Shown: positions 14,689 through 23,415 of the stretch, piece by piece
Layout: each line of letters starts with the position of its first letter
How positions within the stretch are numbered: the stretch's first letter is position 1
Assembly (NCBI GenBank): GCA_958439725.1
Contig: CAUBWJ010000004.1
Coordinates: forward strand, 41,415-105,414
Direction of reading: 5' to 3'
DNA from: an uncultured Muribaculaceae bacterium
GTDB taxonomy: Bacteria > Bacteroidota > Bacteroidia > Bacteroidales > Muribaculaceae
DNA: 64,000 bases
Made by a program: the position numbers and the translations under genes
Notes under the pieces: model-generated
Databases searched by the model: none
Seen by the model: the letters and a program-made list of their open reading frames with translations, nothing else
What the model was told of the DNA's origin: nothing

Positions 14689-16740
14689 TTACCAGATTAT
14701 TACGCGTTCCGATTCGGGACGGAACATGGGCTGGCCTTCGGTGATGTTGAAGGCCTCGAAGAAGGGCTGGAGGTTGCGCAGCGTCACGTTCACGCGGTTT
14801 TTACCGAGTGAGTGAACGTCGCCCTGGGTGAGGGAGCGCATCTCGGCCTCGCGGATGTTCTGTGCCCAGAGGTTGGCGTAGTTCATGTAGAACACCTGCA
14901 TGGGGGTGAGACCGTCGATGGTTGCGGTGGCAACGTCGACGCCTTTTTCTTTCTGGGAGTTGAGGAATGCGGTCATTGCCACGCGCAGACCACCCTGGTC
15001 GGCGATGTTCTCACCGAGGGTATAGGCGCCGTTGGCGTTAAGTCCGGGAAGAACCTCAACCTGGTTGAACTGCTCCACGAGCTTGTCGGTAAGAGCCTTG
15101 AATGCCTCGGCATCCTGGGGTGTCCACCAGTCGGCCATGTTGCCTTTAGCGTCGAAGTGACGGCCCTGGTCGTCGAATCCGTGGGTCATTTCGTGGCCGA
15201 TTACCACGCCGATGCCGCCATAGTTCTCTGCGTCGGAGCTTTCGGGGTCAAAGAAAGGAGCCTGGAGGATTGCGGCGGGGAACACGATTTCGTTTGCCAT
15301 GGGGTTGTAGTAGGCGTTGACGGTCTGGGGAGTCATGCCCCACTCGGTGCGGTCAACGGGCTTGCCCCATTTCGAGAGCTGGTCGCGGGTGTGCCACATA
15401 GAAACCTCGTGCATGTTCTCGTAGTAGCTCTTTTCGGGGTCGATGTTCATTGTGGTGTAGTCTTTCCACTTGTCGGGATAGCCGATTTTCACGGTGAAGG
15501 CATCGAGTTTCTCGTGGGCGCGCGCTTTGGTAGTGTCGCTCATCCATGTGAGGGAGTCGATGTGCTGGCCGAGTGCGGTGCGGAGATTCTCGACGAGGCC
15601 CAGCATGTACTGTTTTGACGATTCGGGGAAGTATTTCTCGACGTAGAGCTGGCCCACGGCCTCGCCCATGGCGCTTTCGGTGGCGCCGAGGGCGCGTTTC
15701 CATCGGGGACGCTGCTCCTGCACGCCGCTCATCACCTTGTTGAACTCAAACGAGGCGTTGGTGAAGTCGTCGGAGAGGTAGGGAGCCGCGCCGGCCACAT
15801 ATTTCCAGAGATAGTAGTCCTTTAGCTCGCGGTCGGAGAGCGACTGCATGAGAGTATTGGCGCGCGCCATGCTCTTGGGATCGGTTACAATCACGGTGTC
15901 GATGGGAGTCTTTATGTCCATCGTCTCTACGAAGAAACGGTCCCAGGGCACTGCGGGATAGTCCTTTTTGAGGGTCTCGAAGGTGCGGGGGTTGTACATG
16001 GCCTGGATGTCGCGGCTTTCCTCGCGGGTCTTTGCGTCCTGAGCCATGGCGGTCTCTATTTTCATCACGGTGTTCATGATGCGTGCGGCGGTGTCGGCGC
16101 TGAAGCCGGCGTTCTGAAGCTGGTCGGTGATGAGCTTCTTGTAGGCCTCGCGCACTTCGGTGTTGCGCTGGTCGTCCTTGAGGTAGTAGTCGCGGTCACC
16201 GAGGCCCATGCTGCCTCCGCCGAGGTACATGGCATATTCATTTGAGTTGACCATGTTCTCCATGGGGCCTGCTCCCATGAACGGGCTGCAGTAATAGGTC
16301 TGGAGCCAGAGGAAGAGGTCGGTCATTCCCTCGTGGGGAGTGTTCTCGATTTTCTGGAGGTCGGCCTGGATGGGGGCGGCGCCGTCGTTGTTGCGGCGTG
16401 TGGAGTCCATGGCCTGGTTGTAGATGGTCGACACCTTGAATGCCACGGTGCCGGGTTCGGGGTTGGTGGCGGCGAGACCGGTGATGATTTCCTTCACGCG
16501 GTTTTCCGATGAGTCGTTAAGTACGTTGAACTGGCCGTAGCGTGAGTATTCGGCTGTGAGAGGATGGGCTTTCTGCCATTTCTCGGTCACGTGTTCGTAG
16601 AAGTCGGTTCCGGCGGGGATGCTGTCGTTGACAAGCGATGCGTCGAGGCTCTTGAGATGCTCGGCGCGAGAGCCGGTGCAGGCGGTGATGCCTGCCAGCG
16701 TTGCTGCTGTGGCTAATGCCATGAATAGATGTTTATACAT
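14689..16740 (-). CDS. M13 (neprilysin-like) zinc metallopeptidase lipoprotein
   Basis: From the ATG at 16740 the product has 683 residues and begins MYKHLFMALATAATLAGITA followed by Cys, a lipoprotein signal. A 33-residue upstream extension of the frame falls inside menG and is unlikely. The zinc motif is GHEMTHGFDDQG (HExxH), with the third ligand Glu in ENIADQGG and the family's NAYYNP substrate-binding motif earlier. M13 peptidases cut short peptides; a lipidated form would act in the periplasm or at the surface. The gene starts 8 bp after the menG stop, and its own strong terminator follows. Confidence 0.93.
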   Translation of the reverse strand: MYKHLFMALATAATLAGITACTGSRAEHLKSLDASLVNDSIPAGTDFYEHVTEKWQKAHPLTAEYSRYGQFNVLNDSSENRVKEIITGLAATNPEPGTVAFKVSTIYNQAMDSTRRNNDGAAPIQADLQKIENTPHEGMTDLFLWLQTYYCSPFMGAGPMENMVNSNEYAMYLGGGSMGLGDRDYYLKDDQRNTEVREAYKKLITDQLQNAGFSADTAARIMNTVMKIETAMAQDAKTREESRDIQAMYNPRTFETLKKDYPAVPWDRFFVETMDIKTPIDTVIVTDPKSMARANTLMQSLSDRELKDYYLWKYVAGAAPYLSDDFTNASFEFNKVMSGVQEQRPRWKRALGATESAMGEAVGQLYVEKYFPESSKQYMLGLVENLRTALGQHIDSLTWMSDTTKARAHEKLDAFTVKIGYPDKWKDYTTMNIDPEKSYYENMHEVSMWHTRDQLSKWGKPVDRTEWGMTPQTVNAYYNPMANEIVFPAAILQAPFFDPESSDAENYGGIGVVIGHEMTHGFDDQGRHFDAKGNMADWWTPQDAEAFKALTDKLVEQFNQVEVLPGLNANGAYTLGENIADQGGLRVAMTAFLNSQKEKGVDVATATIDGLTPMQVFYMNYANLWAQNIREAEMRSLTQGDVHSLGKNRVNVTLRNLQPFFEAFNITEGQPMFRPESERVIIW

Positions 16741-16748
16741 TGTGATAA

Positions 16749-17495
16749 TTACTTGGTTGCTGTGTAAATGGTGCAGACTCCGAATGTGAGCGGGAGGGCG
16801 CGTGCGTTGGTCCAGCCTGACTGCTCTATGAGGCGGCACATGTCGGCGCCCTGCGGGACGGCCGCTATGCTTTCGGGCAGATAGGAATAGGCGCGTGAGT
16901 CACGGCTCACCAGGCGCCCCACGGCGGGGATGATGCAGCGCGTATAGAAGCGGTAGAGCGGCGCGGTGAGGCGTCCGCGGGGAGTGGACAGCTCTATGAC
17001 GCACAGGCTGCCACCCTTGCGGGCCACGCGGGCCATCTCGCGGTAGCCGGCCGAGAGGTCGGCGAAGTTGCGCACTCCGAAGGCGGCCGTTACGCAGTCC
17101 ATCTCGCCGTCGGCAAATGGAAGGGCCAGACAGTCGGCAACGCGGAGCTCAATGGCGTCGGAGGCTCCGGCAGCGGCGATTTTGCGGCGTCCCACCTCAA
17201 TCATGCCCTCGGAAAGATCCACTCCGGTGATTCCGCGCGCGGGGCACAGGCGGCGGTGCAGCTCCAGAGCGAGGTCGGCGGTGCCGGTAGCCACGTCGAG
17301 GATACGCTGCGGCCTGTCTGGGGCTATGAGGCTTATGGCCTTGCGGCGCCAGAGGCGGTCGATGCCCAGGGTCATGGCGCGGTTCATGAAATCGTAGGCG
17401 GGGGCGATGTTGTCGAACATCGCCTCCACCTGCTGTGATTTTCCGCGGTTGTCGGAGTCGCCGTAGGGGTTTATGTTTTCGCAGTCGGCGTGCAT
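16749..17495 (-). CDS. menG: Demethylmenaquinone methyltransferase
   Basis: The 248-residue UbiE/MenG-family enzyme carries out the last step of menaquinone synthesis using S-adenosylmethionine. The SAM-binding motif ILDVATGTADLALEL and the block GVDLSEGMIEVGRRKI are typical. The frame is open further upstream, but the start at 17495 (MHADCENINPYG) gives the normal UbiE length and sits 8 bp after the purC stop. The real homology begins at KSQQVEAMFDNIAPAYDFMN. With menA 5 kb away, menaquinone rather than ubiquinone is the expected product. Confidence 0.93.
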   Translation of the reverse strand: MHADCENINPYGDSDNRGKSQQVEAMFDNIAPAYDFMNRAMTLGIDRLWRRKAISLIAPDRPQRILDVATGTADLALELHRRLCPARGITGVDLSEGMIEVGRRKIAAAGASDAIELRVADCLALPFADGEMDCVTAAFGVRNFADLSAGYREMARVARKGGSLCVIELSTPRGRLTAPLYRFYTRCIIPAVGRLVSRDSRAYSYLPESIAAVPQGADMCRLIEQSGWTNARALPLTFGVCTIYTATK

Positions 17496-17503
17496 GCGGC
17501 GTC

Positions 17504-18457
17504 TCAGAGCTGTATGTTCTGGAGGCAGTCCAGAACGTTTACGGCTATGCGGTCTTTGAGGTTTGACTCGTCGGCCTTTACAAACGGACGTCCTGTCACG
17601 TGCTCGTAAAGCTCGATATAACGGTCGGTAACTGTGGCGATGAACTCGGGTGTCATCTCGGGCACTTTCTGGCCGGGCTTGCCCATGAATCCGTTCTCGA
17701 TGAGCCATTGGCGCACGAATTCCTTGGAGAGCTGACGCTGGGGCTCGCCTTTGCGGAAGCGCTCCTCGTAGCCGTCGGCGTAGAAATAGCGTGAAGAGTC
17801 GGGGGTGTGGATCTCGTCGATGAGATAGATTTTGTCGTTGTGCTTGCCGAACTCATATTTCGTGTCCACGAGAATCAGACCTTTTTCAGCGGCCATCTTG
17901 GTGCCGCGTTCGAAGAGGGCGCGGGTGTAGCGTTCCACCACTTCATAGTCGGCGGCGCTCATGATGCCCTGGGCGATTATCTCTTCTTTGGAGATGTTCT
18001 CGTCGTGTCCGGCCTCGGCCTTGGTGGTGGGGGTGATGATGGGCTCGGGGAAGCGCTCGTTCTCACGCATTCCGTCGGGGAGCTTCACGCCGCAGAGCTC
18101 GCGGCAACCGGCCTGGTATTCGCGCCATGCGCTTCCGGTGAGGTATCCGCGGATAATCATTTCCACGCGGAAGCCCTCGCAGCGGATTCCGACGGCCACC
18201 ATGGGGTCGGGAGTGGCGAGTTTCCAGTTGGGCACGATGTCGGCGGTGGAGTCGAGGAAGTATGTGGCTATTTCGTTCAGCACCTGACCTTTGTAGGGGA
18301 TGCCTTCGGGGAGCACGACGTCGAAGGCCGAGATGCGGTCTGTGGCGACCATCACCAGGAGGTCTTCACCTATGGAATAGACGTCGCGTACTTTGCCGTG
18401 ATACACTCCGGTCTGACCGGGAAAGTGGAAGTCGGTGCTTAACAATGCTTTAGCCAT
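17504..18457 (-). CDS. purC: SAICAR synthase (phosphoribosylaminoimidazole-succinocarboxamide synthase)
   Basis: The 317-residue enzyme joins aspartate to CAIR in purine synthesis. The start block GKVRDVYSIGEDLLVMVATD with RISAFD, the AIPYKG-like segment IPYKGQVLNEI and the EIHTPDSSRYFYAD motif near residue 230 are family signatures. The length matches the longer Bacteroidetes/yeast-like form rather than the ~240-residue E. coli form. It heads the run purC-menG-M13 peptidase. Confidence 0.95.
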   Translation of the reverse strand: MAKALLSTDFHFPGQTGVYHGKVRDVYSIGEDLLVMVATDRISAFDVVLPEGIPYKGQVLNEIATYFLDSTADIVPNWKLATPDPMVAVGIRCEGFRVEMIIRGYLTGSAWREYQAGCRELCGVKLPDGMRENERFPEPIITPTTKAEAGHDENISKEEIIAQGIMSAADYEVVERYTRALFERGTKMAAEKGLILVDTKYEFGKHNDKIYLIDEIHTPDSSRYFYADGYEERFRKGEPQRQLSKEFVRQWLIENGFMGKPGQKVPEMTPEFIATVTDRYIELYEHVTGRPFVKADESNLKDRIAVNVLDCLQNIQL

Positions 18458-18562
18458 GATAATCTGATTGGATGCAAAGTTGAAAATAATAGTTGTTTGA
18501 ATTATGGGGCGAAATTACTCAAAAATTTGATATTGACAAAATTAGTGTGACCGGCGTCCGGT

Positions 18563-19996
18563 TTATCTGTAGCCGGGCTTGCGGCGTCCGGAGCCTTCGT
18601 GGCCCGTGAGGTCGTCGCCCAGATCCTGGCGGTAGCGGTCGGCGGCCTCGCTCAGGCGCCGGGCCACTTCGGGATGCTGCGATATGATGTTGTAGCGTTC
18701 GCCGGGGTCGCGCCGCATGTCGTAAAGCTCACATTCCTCCACTTTCAGATTGACCATCTTTCCTGGTTTACCGTCGTTGCCGGGCATGCCGTAGCCCAGA
18801 TAGGGATGGGGGAAGATGAGTTTATAGGTGCCGTCGGTTATGGCCTCGAGGCTGTTGTCCTGATAGTAGAGGGCGAGTTCGCCGCGCACTGGGTCAGTGT
18901 CGGGGTTCTCAAGCATGGGAACCATGCTCAGGCCGTCTATCTTATGGGCGGGGAGCGGAGCGCCTGCAAGCGAGGCGAATGTGGGGAGGATGTCAATGTT
19001 GGATGCGAGGCTGTTGCACACGGTGCCTTCGGGAATGTGGTCTTTCCAGTAAGCGATGAAGGGCACGCGCAGACCGCCGTTGAATGTGGTGGCCTTGGCC
19101 TCGCGCAGTCCGGCGGTGGAGCCGGCATGGTTGCCGTAGGCTATCCACGGGCCGTTGTCGGAGGTGAATATCACCAGTGTGTTGCGGGTGAGGCCCAGCT
19201 CCTCGAGCGTCTGCATCACCTCGCCCACGCTCCAGTCGAGTTCCATCATCACGTCGCCATACAGTCCCTGGCCGCTCTTGCCCTTGAACTTGTCGGAGAC
19301 AGCAAGCGGCACATGAGGCATGGAGTGGGCGAGATAGAGGAAGAACGGCCGGTCTTTGTTCTCGCGGATGAATTCGACGCTCCGGCGTGTATATTCGGTG
19401 GTGAGGGGCGACTGGTCGAGGTTGTAGCCAAGCACGGTGTTGCCCTCGTAGGTGGGAAGATCGGGGAAATCCCACTGCGGGTGGAAGGGCCACATGTCGT
19501 TGGAGTACGGCAGTCCGTACCAGCGGTCGAAGCCGTGTTGCAGCGGCAGGAATTTCTCGGCGTCGCCAAGGTGCCATTTGCCGAATATGGCTGTGGCGTA
19601 ATCGCGCTTTTTCAGCACCTCTGCTATGGTTTCCTCAGAGTCGTTTATGCCGTAGGGGCATCCGGGGCTGGGCGCGTGGGCGAAGCCTATGCGGTTGGGG
19701 TAACAGCCGGTGAGAAGTCCGGCGCGCGAGGCTCCGCTGATAGGCTGCACGGCATAAAAGTTGGTGAACCGCATGCCCTCTCCGGCCAGACGGTCTATAT
19801 TTGGTGTCTTGTAGTTGACGGTACCTGTATAGGAGAAGTCGCCGAGTCCGGCATCGTCGAGGTTAATCAGCACAAAGTTTATGTGGTCGGGATTTTTCGC
19901 GGGCTGGGGCGCCTTGTCGGGCCGGGCGGCAAGCATTGTGCCGGGAACCAGCGCCGAAACGGCTGCTGTAAGCGGTATGGTTCTGAGATGTTTCAT
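18563..19996 (-). CDS. Secreted sulfatase (arylsulfatase-type)
   Basis: From the ATG at 19996 the product has 477 residues with a cleavable signal peptide ending near MLAAR. An upstream ATG at 20050 would add 18 residues. The core motif is SGASRAGLLTG with Ser87 as the formylglycine precursor (S-x-A-x-R variant), so activation would need the anaerobic sulfatase-maturating enzyme. The metal ligands INLDDAGLGD (D47, D48), the GKWHLGD block and FTSDNGPW are present. It resembles family S1 subgroups acting on host or algal glycans, but the substrate cannot be told. No glycosidase or SusCD pair is adjacent. Confidence 0.92.
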   Translation of the reverse strand: MKHLRTIPLTAAVSALVPGTMLAARPDKAPQPAKNPDHINFVLINLDDAGLGDFSYTGTVNYKTPNIDRLAGEGMRFTNFYAVQPISGASRAGLLTGCYPNRIGFAHAPSPGCPYGINDSEETIAEVLKKRDYATAIFGKWHLGDAEKFLPLQHGFDRWYGLPYSNDMWPFHPQWDFPDLPTYEGNTVLGYNLDQSPLTTEYTRRSVEFIRENKDRPFFLYLAHSMPHVPLAVSDKFKGKSGQGLYGDVMMELDWSVGEVMQTLEELGLTRNTLVIFTSDNGPWIAYGNHAGSTAGLREAKATTFNGGLRVPFIAYWKDHIPEGTVCNSLASNIDILPTFASLAGAPLPAHKIDGLSMVPMLENPDTDPVRGELALYYQDNSLEAITDGTYKLIFPHPYLGYGMPGNDGKPGKMVNLKVEECELYDMRRDPGERYNIISQHPEVARRLSEAADRYRQDLGDDLTGHEGSGRRKPGYR

Positions 19997-20338
19997 GGAA
20001 TGAATATGATAATGGTTGAAACGGTTTGACGGATTACTGATACATGTCATGGCCGAACGCCCAGCCGCGGTAGTTGGCGGGCAGCGAGGGTTTCTAATCC
20101 TTTAATTTGGTATGGTGTGTAAAATTAGCGAACTTATCGCACACCTCAAAATCCGGGGGCGCTTTCACGCTTGTTGGCGGGAGGGGGGAGGAACGCAGAA
20201 CAGCGCGGGAACGGCAGAATAACGCAGAACTTAAATCTTTTTTTGATGATGGGAATTGATTAAGTGTTATGAACCGTGTTGAAATGGATATTGTTTAGAC
20301 GATAAGTATGATTGAAATGTGAAAATCAAATCTTCGGT
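19997..20338. other. Gene-free stretch upstream of the sulfatase and the mini membrane proteins
   Basis: This 342-bp spacer holds the divergent start regions of the sulfatase (minus) and the small membrane genes (plus). On the minus strand a weak -7-like TAATTTTA lies near 20125. A copy of a dispersed 46-bp repeat lies at 20191-20236. No convincing further gene or RNA was seen. Confidence 0.5.
20191..20236. repeat. Dispersed GC-rich repeat, copy 1
   Basis: This copy matches 44241-44286 at 41 of 46 positions. It begins GAACGCAGAACAGCGCGGGA and ends CGCAGAACTTAAAT. Internally it is built from a loose unit GGCGCAGAAC of about 10-11 bp. Both copies lie in intergenic DNA. Confidence 0.8.
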
Positions 20339-20539
20339 ATGGATAAGATGCCTTACATAGGACTGACGGTGGTTGCACTTGGTTTTATACTGCCGTGGCT
20401 TGCGCGGGCCTATTTCTCGTGGCGGGCGATGAAAGATGATGATAATATCTATTCGGCTACCCGCCAGAGTTATATCAAATATCTCAAAATGGTGCGTTGG
20501 GTGTTGGTCATTATTGGTTTTATTCTCATGAACTGGTAA
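20339..20539 (+). CDS. Small two-helix membrane protein, paralogue A
   Basis: From the ATG at 20339 the product has 66 residues. Two hydrophobic helices (MPYIGLTVVALGFILPWL and WVLVIIGFILM) flank a charged middle with the motif SWRAMK. An ATG at 20312 would add 9 residues, but alignment with the next gene supports the later start. The next gene encodes a clear paralogue with the same layout, which is the best evidence that both are real. I do not recognise the family. Confidence 0.65.
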   Translation: MDKMPYIGLTVVALGFILPWLARAYFSWRAMKDDDNIYSATRQSYIKYLKMVRWVLVIIGFILMNW

Positions 20540-20573
20540 GCGTTTCCCCGAAAAGATAAAGTCATTTAAATAG

Positions 20574-20594
20574 AAACAGCGATGCGCCGGACCG
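20574..20594. repeat. Copy of the downstream terminator's left arm
   Basis: These 21 bp (AAACAGCGATGCGCCGGACC plus G) are identical to 20863-20883. The second copy forms the left arm of a terminator hairpin; this first copy has no right arm. This fits a tandem duplication of gene plus terminator in which the first terminator decayed. Confidence 0.8.
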
Positions 20595-20627
20595 AATGTG
20601 GGTTGTAATCGACTTAAATGCTATGAT

Positions 20628-20849
20628 ATGGAAGGGTTGGTTTATCTGGGCTTTTCTCTCGCGGTGGCGGGTGCTGTGTTGCCTAAGCTGGGACGGATAT
20701 ATATCAGTTGGCGGGCAATGAAGGGCGACAGAAGGTTTGAGGACCCCGATGTCCGCCGATACTATTTCCTTGAGTTCAGAAAAGCGGGTCTGGGAATGGT
20801 GGTGTTAGGGTTCGTTTCCTTTTTCATAGCAGAAATAATGTTCAGATAG
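20628..20849 (+). CDS. Small two-helix membrane protein, paralogue B
   Basis: The 73-residue product (from ATG 20628) has helices VYLGFSLAVAGAVLPKLG and LGMVVLGFVSFFIAEI around a charged middle, and shares the YxSWRAMK motif and overall layout with the preceding protein. The start at 20628 aligns with paralogue A; a start at 20598 is possible. It ends 11 bp before a strong hairpin terminator shared with the convergent slyD gene. Function unknown. The conserved polar centre between two helices suggests a small integral membrane protein, perhaps a regulator or subunit. Confidence 0.65.
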   Translation: MEGLVYLGFSLAVAGAVLPKLGRIYISWRAMKGDRRFEDPDVRRYYFLEFRKAGLGMVVLGFVSFFIAEIMFR

Positions 20850-20860
20850 GTTAGGAAATA

Positions 20861-20907
20861 AAAAACAGCGATGCGCCGGACCGGATGGGTGGCACATCGC
20901 TGTTTTT
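20861..20907. terminator. Bidirectional terminator between paralogue B and slyD
   Basis: A perfect 13-bp stem (AAAAACAGCGATG at 20861-20873, CATCGCTGTTTTT at 20895-20907) has T5 on one strand and, on the other, T5 as well. It can end both convergent transcripts. Confidence 0.9.
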
Positions 20908-20930
20908 ATGGGGTGGCTGGCGGGGCGCTA

Positions 20931-21506
20931 TCAGTTGCAGCCGCAGCCTTCGCCGCATTTGCTTTCGCCGGAGCAGTCGCACGAGTCGCCGCAACCGCAG
21001 CCTTCGCCGCAGCCGCATCCGCTCTGGGGCTTGAGCTCTTCGGGGGTGGCGTCGCGCACCACGGTGATTTTGCCTTTGAAGCGCACGTCCTTGCCTGCCA
21101 GGGGATGGTTGAAGTCCATCACAACGTCGGTGTCGGTAACGTCGACAACCACGCCGTTGATGCGGAATCCGTCCTGGGTCATCATCGGGAGCACGGCGCC
21201 TTTCTTGATGACTTCGGGGTCGAATTTGCCGTCGACTTCAAAAATGTCGCGGGGCAGCGTGGCCACCTGCTCGGGGTCGTGGGGACCGAAGGCTTCTTCG
21301 GCCGACACTTTCACGTCGAAAGAATCACCGGGCTTGAGGCCGTCGATTGCGTGCTCCAGCGGCACGATCACGCCGGGAGTAACGCCAAACACTATCTTTT
21401 CGGGGTCGTCGGCCGAGGTCTGGTGAACGAGCTTGTCGCCGTCAGGAGTCACTTCGTAGAGGTCGTAGCCGAGTTCCACGTATTTTCCGGGTTGAATTGT
21501 TTCCAT
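20931..21506 (-). CDS. slyD: FKBP-type peptidyl-prolyl isomerase SlyD with Cys-rich metal-binding tail
   Basis: The 191-residue protein has the SlyD domain order: an FKBP half (GKYVELGYDLYEV), the inserted chaperone flap (about residues 75-130, SAEEAFGPHDPEQVATLPRD) and the returning FKBP strands (FNHPLAGKDVRFKGKI). The last 30 residues are almost only Cys, Gly, Glu, Asp and Ser (GCGCGEGCGCGDSCDCSG), a metal-binding tail. E. coli SlyD uses a His/Cys tail to deliver nickel; here the tail has Cys without His, which suggests different metal preference. It is a single-gene unit, convergent with the small membrane genes. Confidence 0.93.
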   Translation of the reverse strand: METIQPGKYVELGYDLYEVTPDGDKLVHQTSADDPEKIVFGVTPGVIVPLEHAIDGLKPGDSFDVKVSAEEAFGPHDPEQVATLPRDIFEVDGKFDPEVIKKGAVLPMMTQDGFRINGVVVDVTDTDVVMDFNHPLAGKDVRFKGKITVVRDATPEELKPQSGCGCGEGCGCGDSCDCSGESKCGEGCGCN

Positions 21507-21580
21507 ATCGTTCTGTATTTAAGTTTTTATGTAGTTACTAAAGCTATAACAAAAATGGGGCCAAAAAGTGAGGCGGGGAC

Positions 21581-22138
21581 TCAGGCTTCTTCGCGGTGGC
21601 GGAGGGAGGTGACGGTGTCGTAGAGATTGAGGGTGGCGTCGGCAAGCTGGTCGAGTACCAGTTCGAAGCCCTCGGCTCCTTCGTAATAGGGGTCGGGCAC
21701 ATGGTCGTAGCGGGAATGGGAGCCGAAGAAGTCGGCCATGGCCATTACGCGTTCCTCGTCGTCGACCGTGGGCGCAAGGCTGCGGAGATTGCGCACGTTG
21801 TTGTCGTCCATGCCTATAATTATATCGAAATCCTCGAAGTCGTGCTCGCGTATCTGGCGGCAGCGGTGGGTTAGCTCGAGGCCGCGGCGCCGGGCGTGAG
21901 CGCGCATGCGGGGGTCGGCCAGCTGGCCTATGTGGTAGTTCCCGGTGCCGGCAGAGTCGACCTTCCAGCCCTCGGCGGCATTGTGCTCGCTGAGGGTCTC
22001 GAGCATTATGGCTTCGGCGGCGGGGCTGCGGCAGATATTGCCCAGGCACACGAAGAGCACTCTCACAGGGGCGTCATCGCTTATGTTCTCTATTATGGGT
22101 TTGAGCCGTCTGATTACGGCCGGAGTGGTGATTATCAT
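21581..22138 (-). CDS. Low-molecular-weight protein tyrosine phosphatase
   Basis: The 185-residue product carries the P-loop FVCLGNICRSP (CxxxxxR, catalytic Cys about residue 31) and the general-acid Asp in VPDPYYEGAEGF, both diagnostic of the family. The N-terminus is about 20 residues longer than usual. Its ATG overlaps the lpxB stop in an ATGA, so it is translationally coupled to lpxB. In other bacteria these enzymes act on phosphotyrosine in polysaccharide export or stress signalling; the target here is unknown. Confidence 0.9.
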   Translation of the reverse strand: MIITTPAVIRRLKPIIENISDDAPVRVLFVCLGNICRSPAAEAIMLETLSEHNAAEGWKVDSAGTGNYHIGQLADPRMRAHARRRGLELTHRCRQIREHDFEDFDIIIGMDDNNVRNLRSLAPTVDDEERVMAMADFFGSHSRYDHVPDPYYEGAEGFELVLDQLADATLNLYDTVTSLRHREEA

Positions 22139-23274
22139 TGTCTTTCGTTTTTAGAGCTCATGAGATCGCTGGTTATGATGGCTGCGGCGGTCGCTGCGGC
22201 ATGGCTTGTCCCCAGAAGCTGGCGCATCCGGGAATATCCCTCAAGCTGCGAGGCGCGTCCGGGCGCATCGAAGATTATCTGGCGCAGGTGGCTGTCCACT
22301 TCTTCCGGGGTGCAGTGATGAAGCAGCATTTCCGGTATAACCTCCCGGCCTACGATAAGGTTCGGAAGAGTTACATAGGGACATTTGATGAAGTGCTTCA
22401 TTATATTGTAGCTCAGCCGCGATCCGTTGGCGCGGTAGCAGGCCACCTGCGGCGTCCCGGCCAGGGCACACTCGAGTGTGGCGGTGCCGGAGGTTACAAG
22501 GGCGGCGTCGCTGTGGAGCATGAGGTCGAAAGTGGCGCCTTCTAACAGCGGAAGGTTTGTCAGGCTCCTGTAAAACTCCCGGTCAATGCCCGGGGCCACG
22601 GCCACCACAGGCTGCATGTCGGGGTGCATGTGGGCCACGGCATCCATCACCGGAAGATTGTTGCGTATCTCTCCGTAGCGGCTTCCGGGGACGATGGCCA
22701 GAAGTGCCCTGGAGGGGAGACGGTGCTGACGGCGGAACTCCACGGCGTCAGGGGCCATGGAAATGCGCCGGTTCATTTCCTCTACCGAGGGGTTGCCCAC
22801 ATAGTCCACACGGATTCCGCGCATGGCAAACCACCCCTGTTCGAAGGGAAGGATGGAGAGCAGACGGGTGGCGTAGCGGCGCAGCTTGCGCACGCGGAAT
22901 TCCTTCCACGCCCATACCTTCGGAAGAATGAAGTAATATACCGGAATACCTCGGCGACGGGCGTAGGCTGCCAGCCGCAGGTTGAAGCTGGGATAGTCTA
23001 TGAGAATGAGGGCGTCGGGCCGCGAGCTGTCTATGGCCTTGCGCGCCTGGCTGAAGTTGCTCATGATCACGCGGAGATTGCGCAGCACCTCGCTGAATCC
23101 CATGAAGGCCATGCGGCGGTAGTCGATCACCGGCTCCTGGCCTGTGGCGGCCGACATGGCGTCGCCGCCGAGGAAGGTGAAGGAGGCGTCGCGGTCGTGC
23201 CTGCGCAGCTCCTCTATGAGCATGGCTCCGTGAAGGTCGCCCGAAGCTTCTCCTGCCGAAAAAAAATATTTCAT
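22135..23274 (-). CDS. lpxB: Lipid-A-disaccharide synthase
   Basis: The 379-residue GT19 enzyme condenses UDP-2,3-diacylglucosamine with lipid X in lipid A synthesis at the inner membrane. The start MKYFFSAGEASGDLHGAMLI is the conserved LpxB N-terminus. The open frame extends far upstream over the divergent exporter gene but without LpxB homology, so the start at 23274 is chosen. Later blocks are FVYYFILPKVWAWKEFR-like YYFILPKVWAWKEFR, DYVGNPSVEE and ALVTSGTATLECAL. It is coupled to the phosphatase gene and divergent from an MsbA-like exporter, a sensible lipid A neighbourhood. Confidence 0.94.
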   Translation of the reverse strand: MKYFFSAGEASGDLHGAMLIEELRRHDRDASFTFLGGDAMSAATGQEPVIDYRRMAFMGFSEVLRNLRVIMSNFSQARKAIDSSRPDALILIDYPSFNLRLAAYARRRGIPVYYFILPKVWAWKEFRVRKLRRYATRLLSILPFEQGWFAMRGIRVDYVGNPSVEEMNRRISMAPDAVEFRRQHRLPSRALLAIVPGSRYGEIRNNLPVMDAVAHMHPDMQPVVAVAPGIDREFYRSLTNLPLLEGATFDLMLHSDAALVTSGTATLECALAGTPQVACYRANGSRLSYNIMKHFIKCPYVTLPNLIVGREVIPEMLLHHCTPEEVDSHLRQIIFDAPGRASQLEGYSRMRQLLGTSHAAATAAAIITSDLMSSKNERQ

Positions 23275-23303
23275 AGCATAAACGGATGTCGAAATTAATG
23301 CTT

Positions 23304-23311
23304 CAAAGTTA
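23304..23311 (-). promoter_or_regulatory. lpxB promoter -7 element
   Basis: The minus strand reads TAACTTTG about 30 bp before the lpxB start, matching TAnnTTTG. No clear -33 TTTG partner was seen. Confidence 0.5.
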
Positions 23312-23376
23312 GTAAATTTAACGGTAGCTTTAACAGTGGCAGCGCCGCATATTGTCTTTGTGTCGGTTAAAATTAC

Positions 23377-23384
23377 TACTTTTG
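23377..23384 (+). promoter_or_regulatory. Exporter gene promoter -7 element
   Basis: TACTTTTG matches the consensus and lies 31 bp before the exporter ATG. It forms a divergent pair with the lpxB element 65 bp away. Confidence 0.6.
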
Positions 23385-23415
23385 CAGTCTGAACCATCAT
23401 CATTCTAACGATTTC

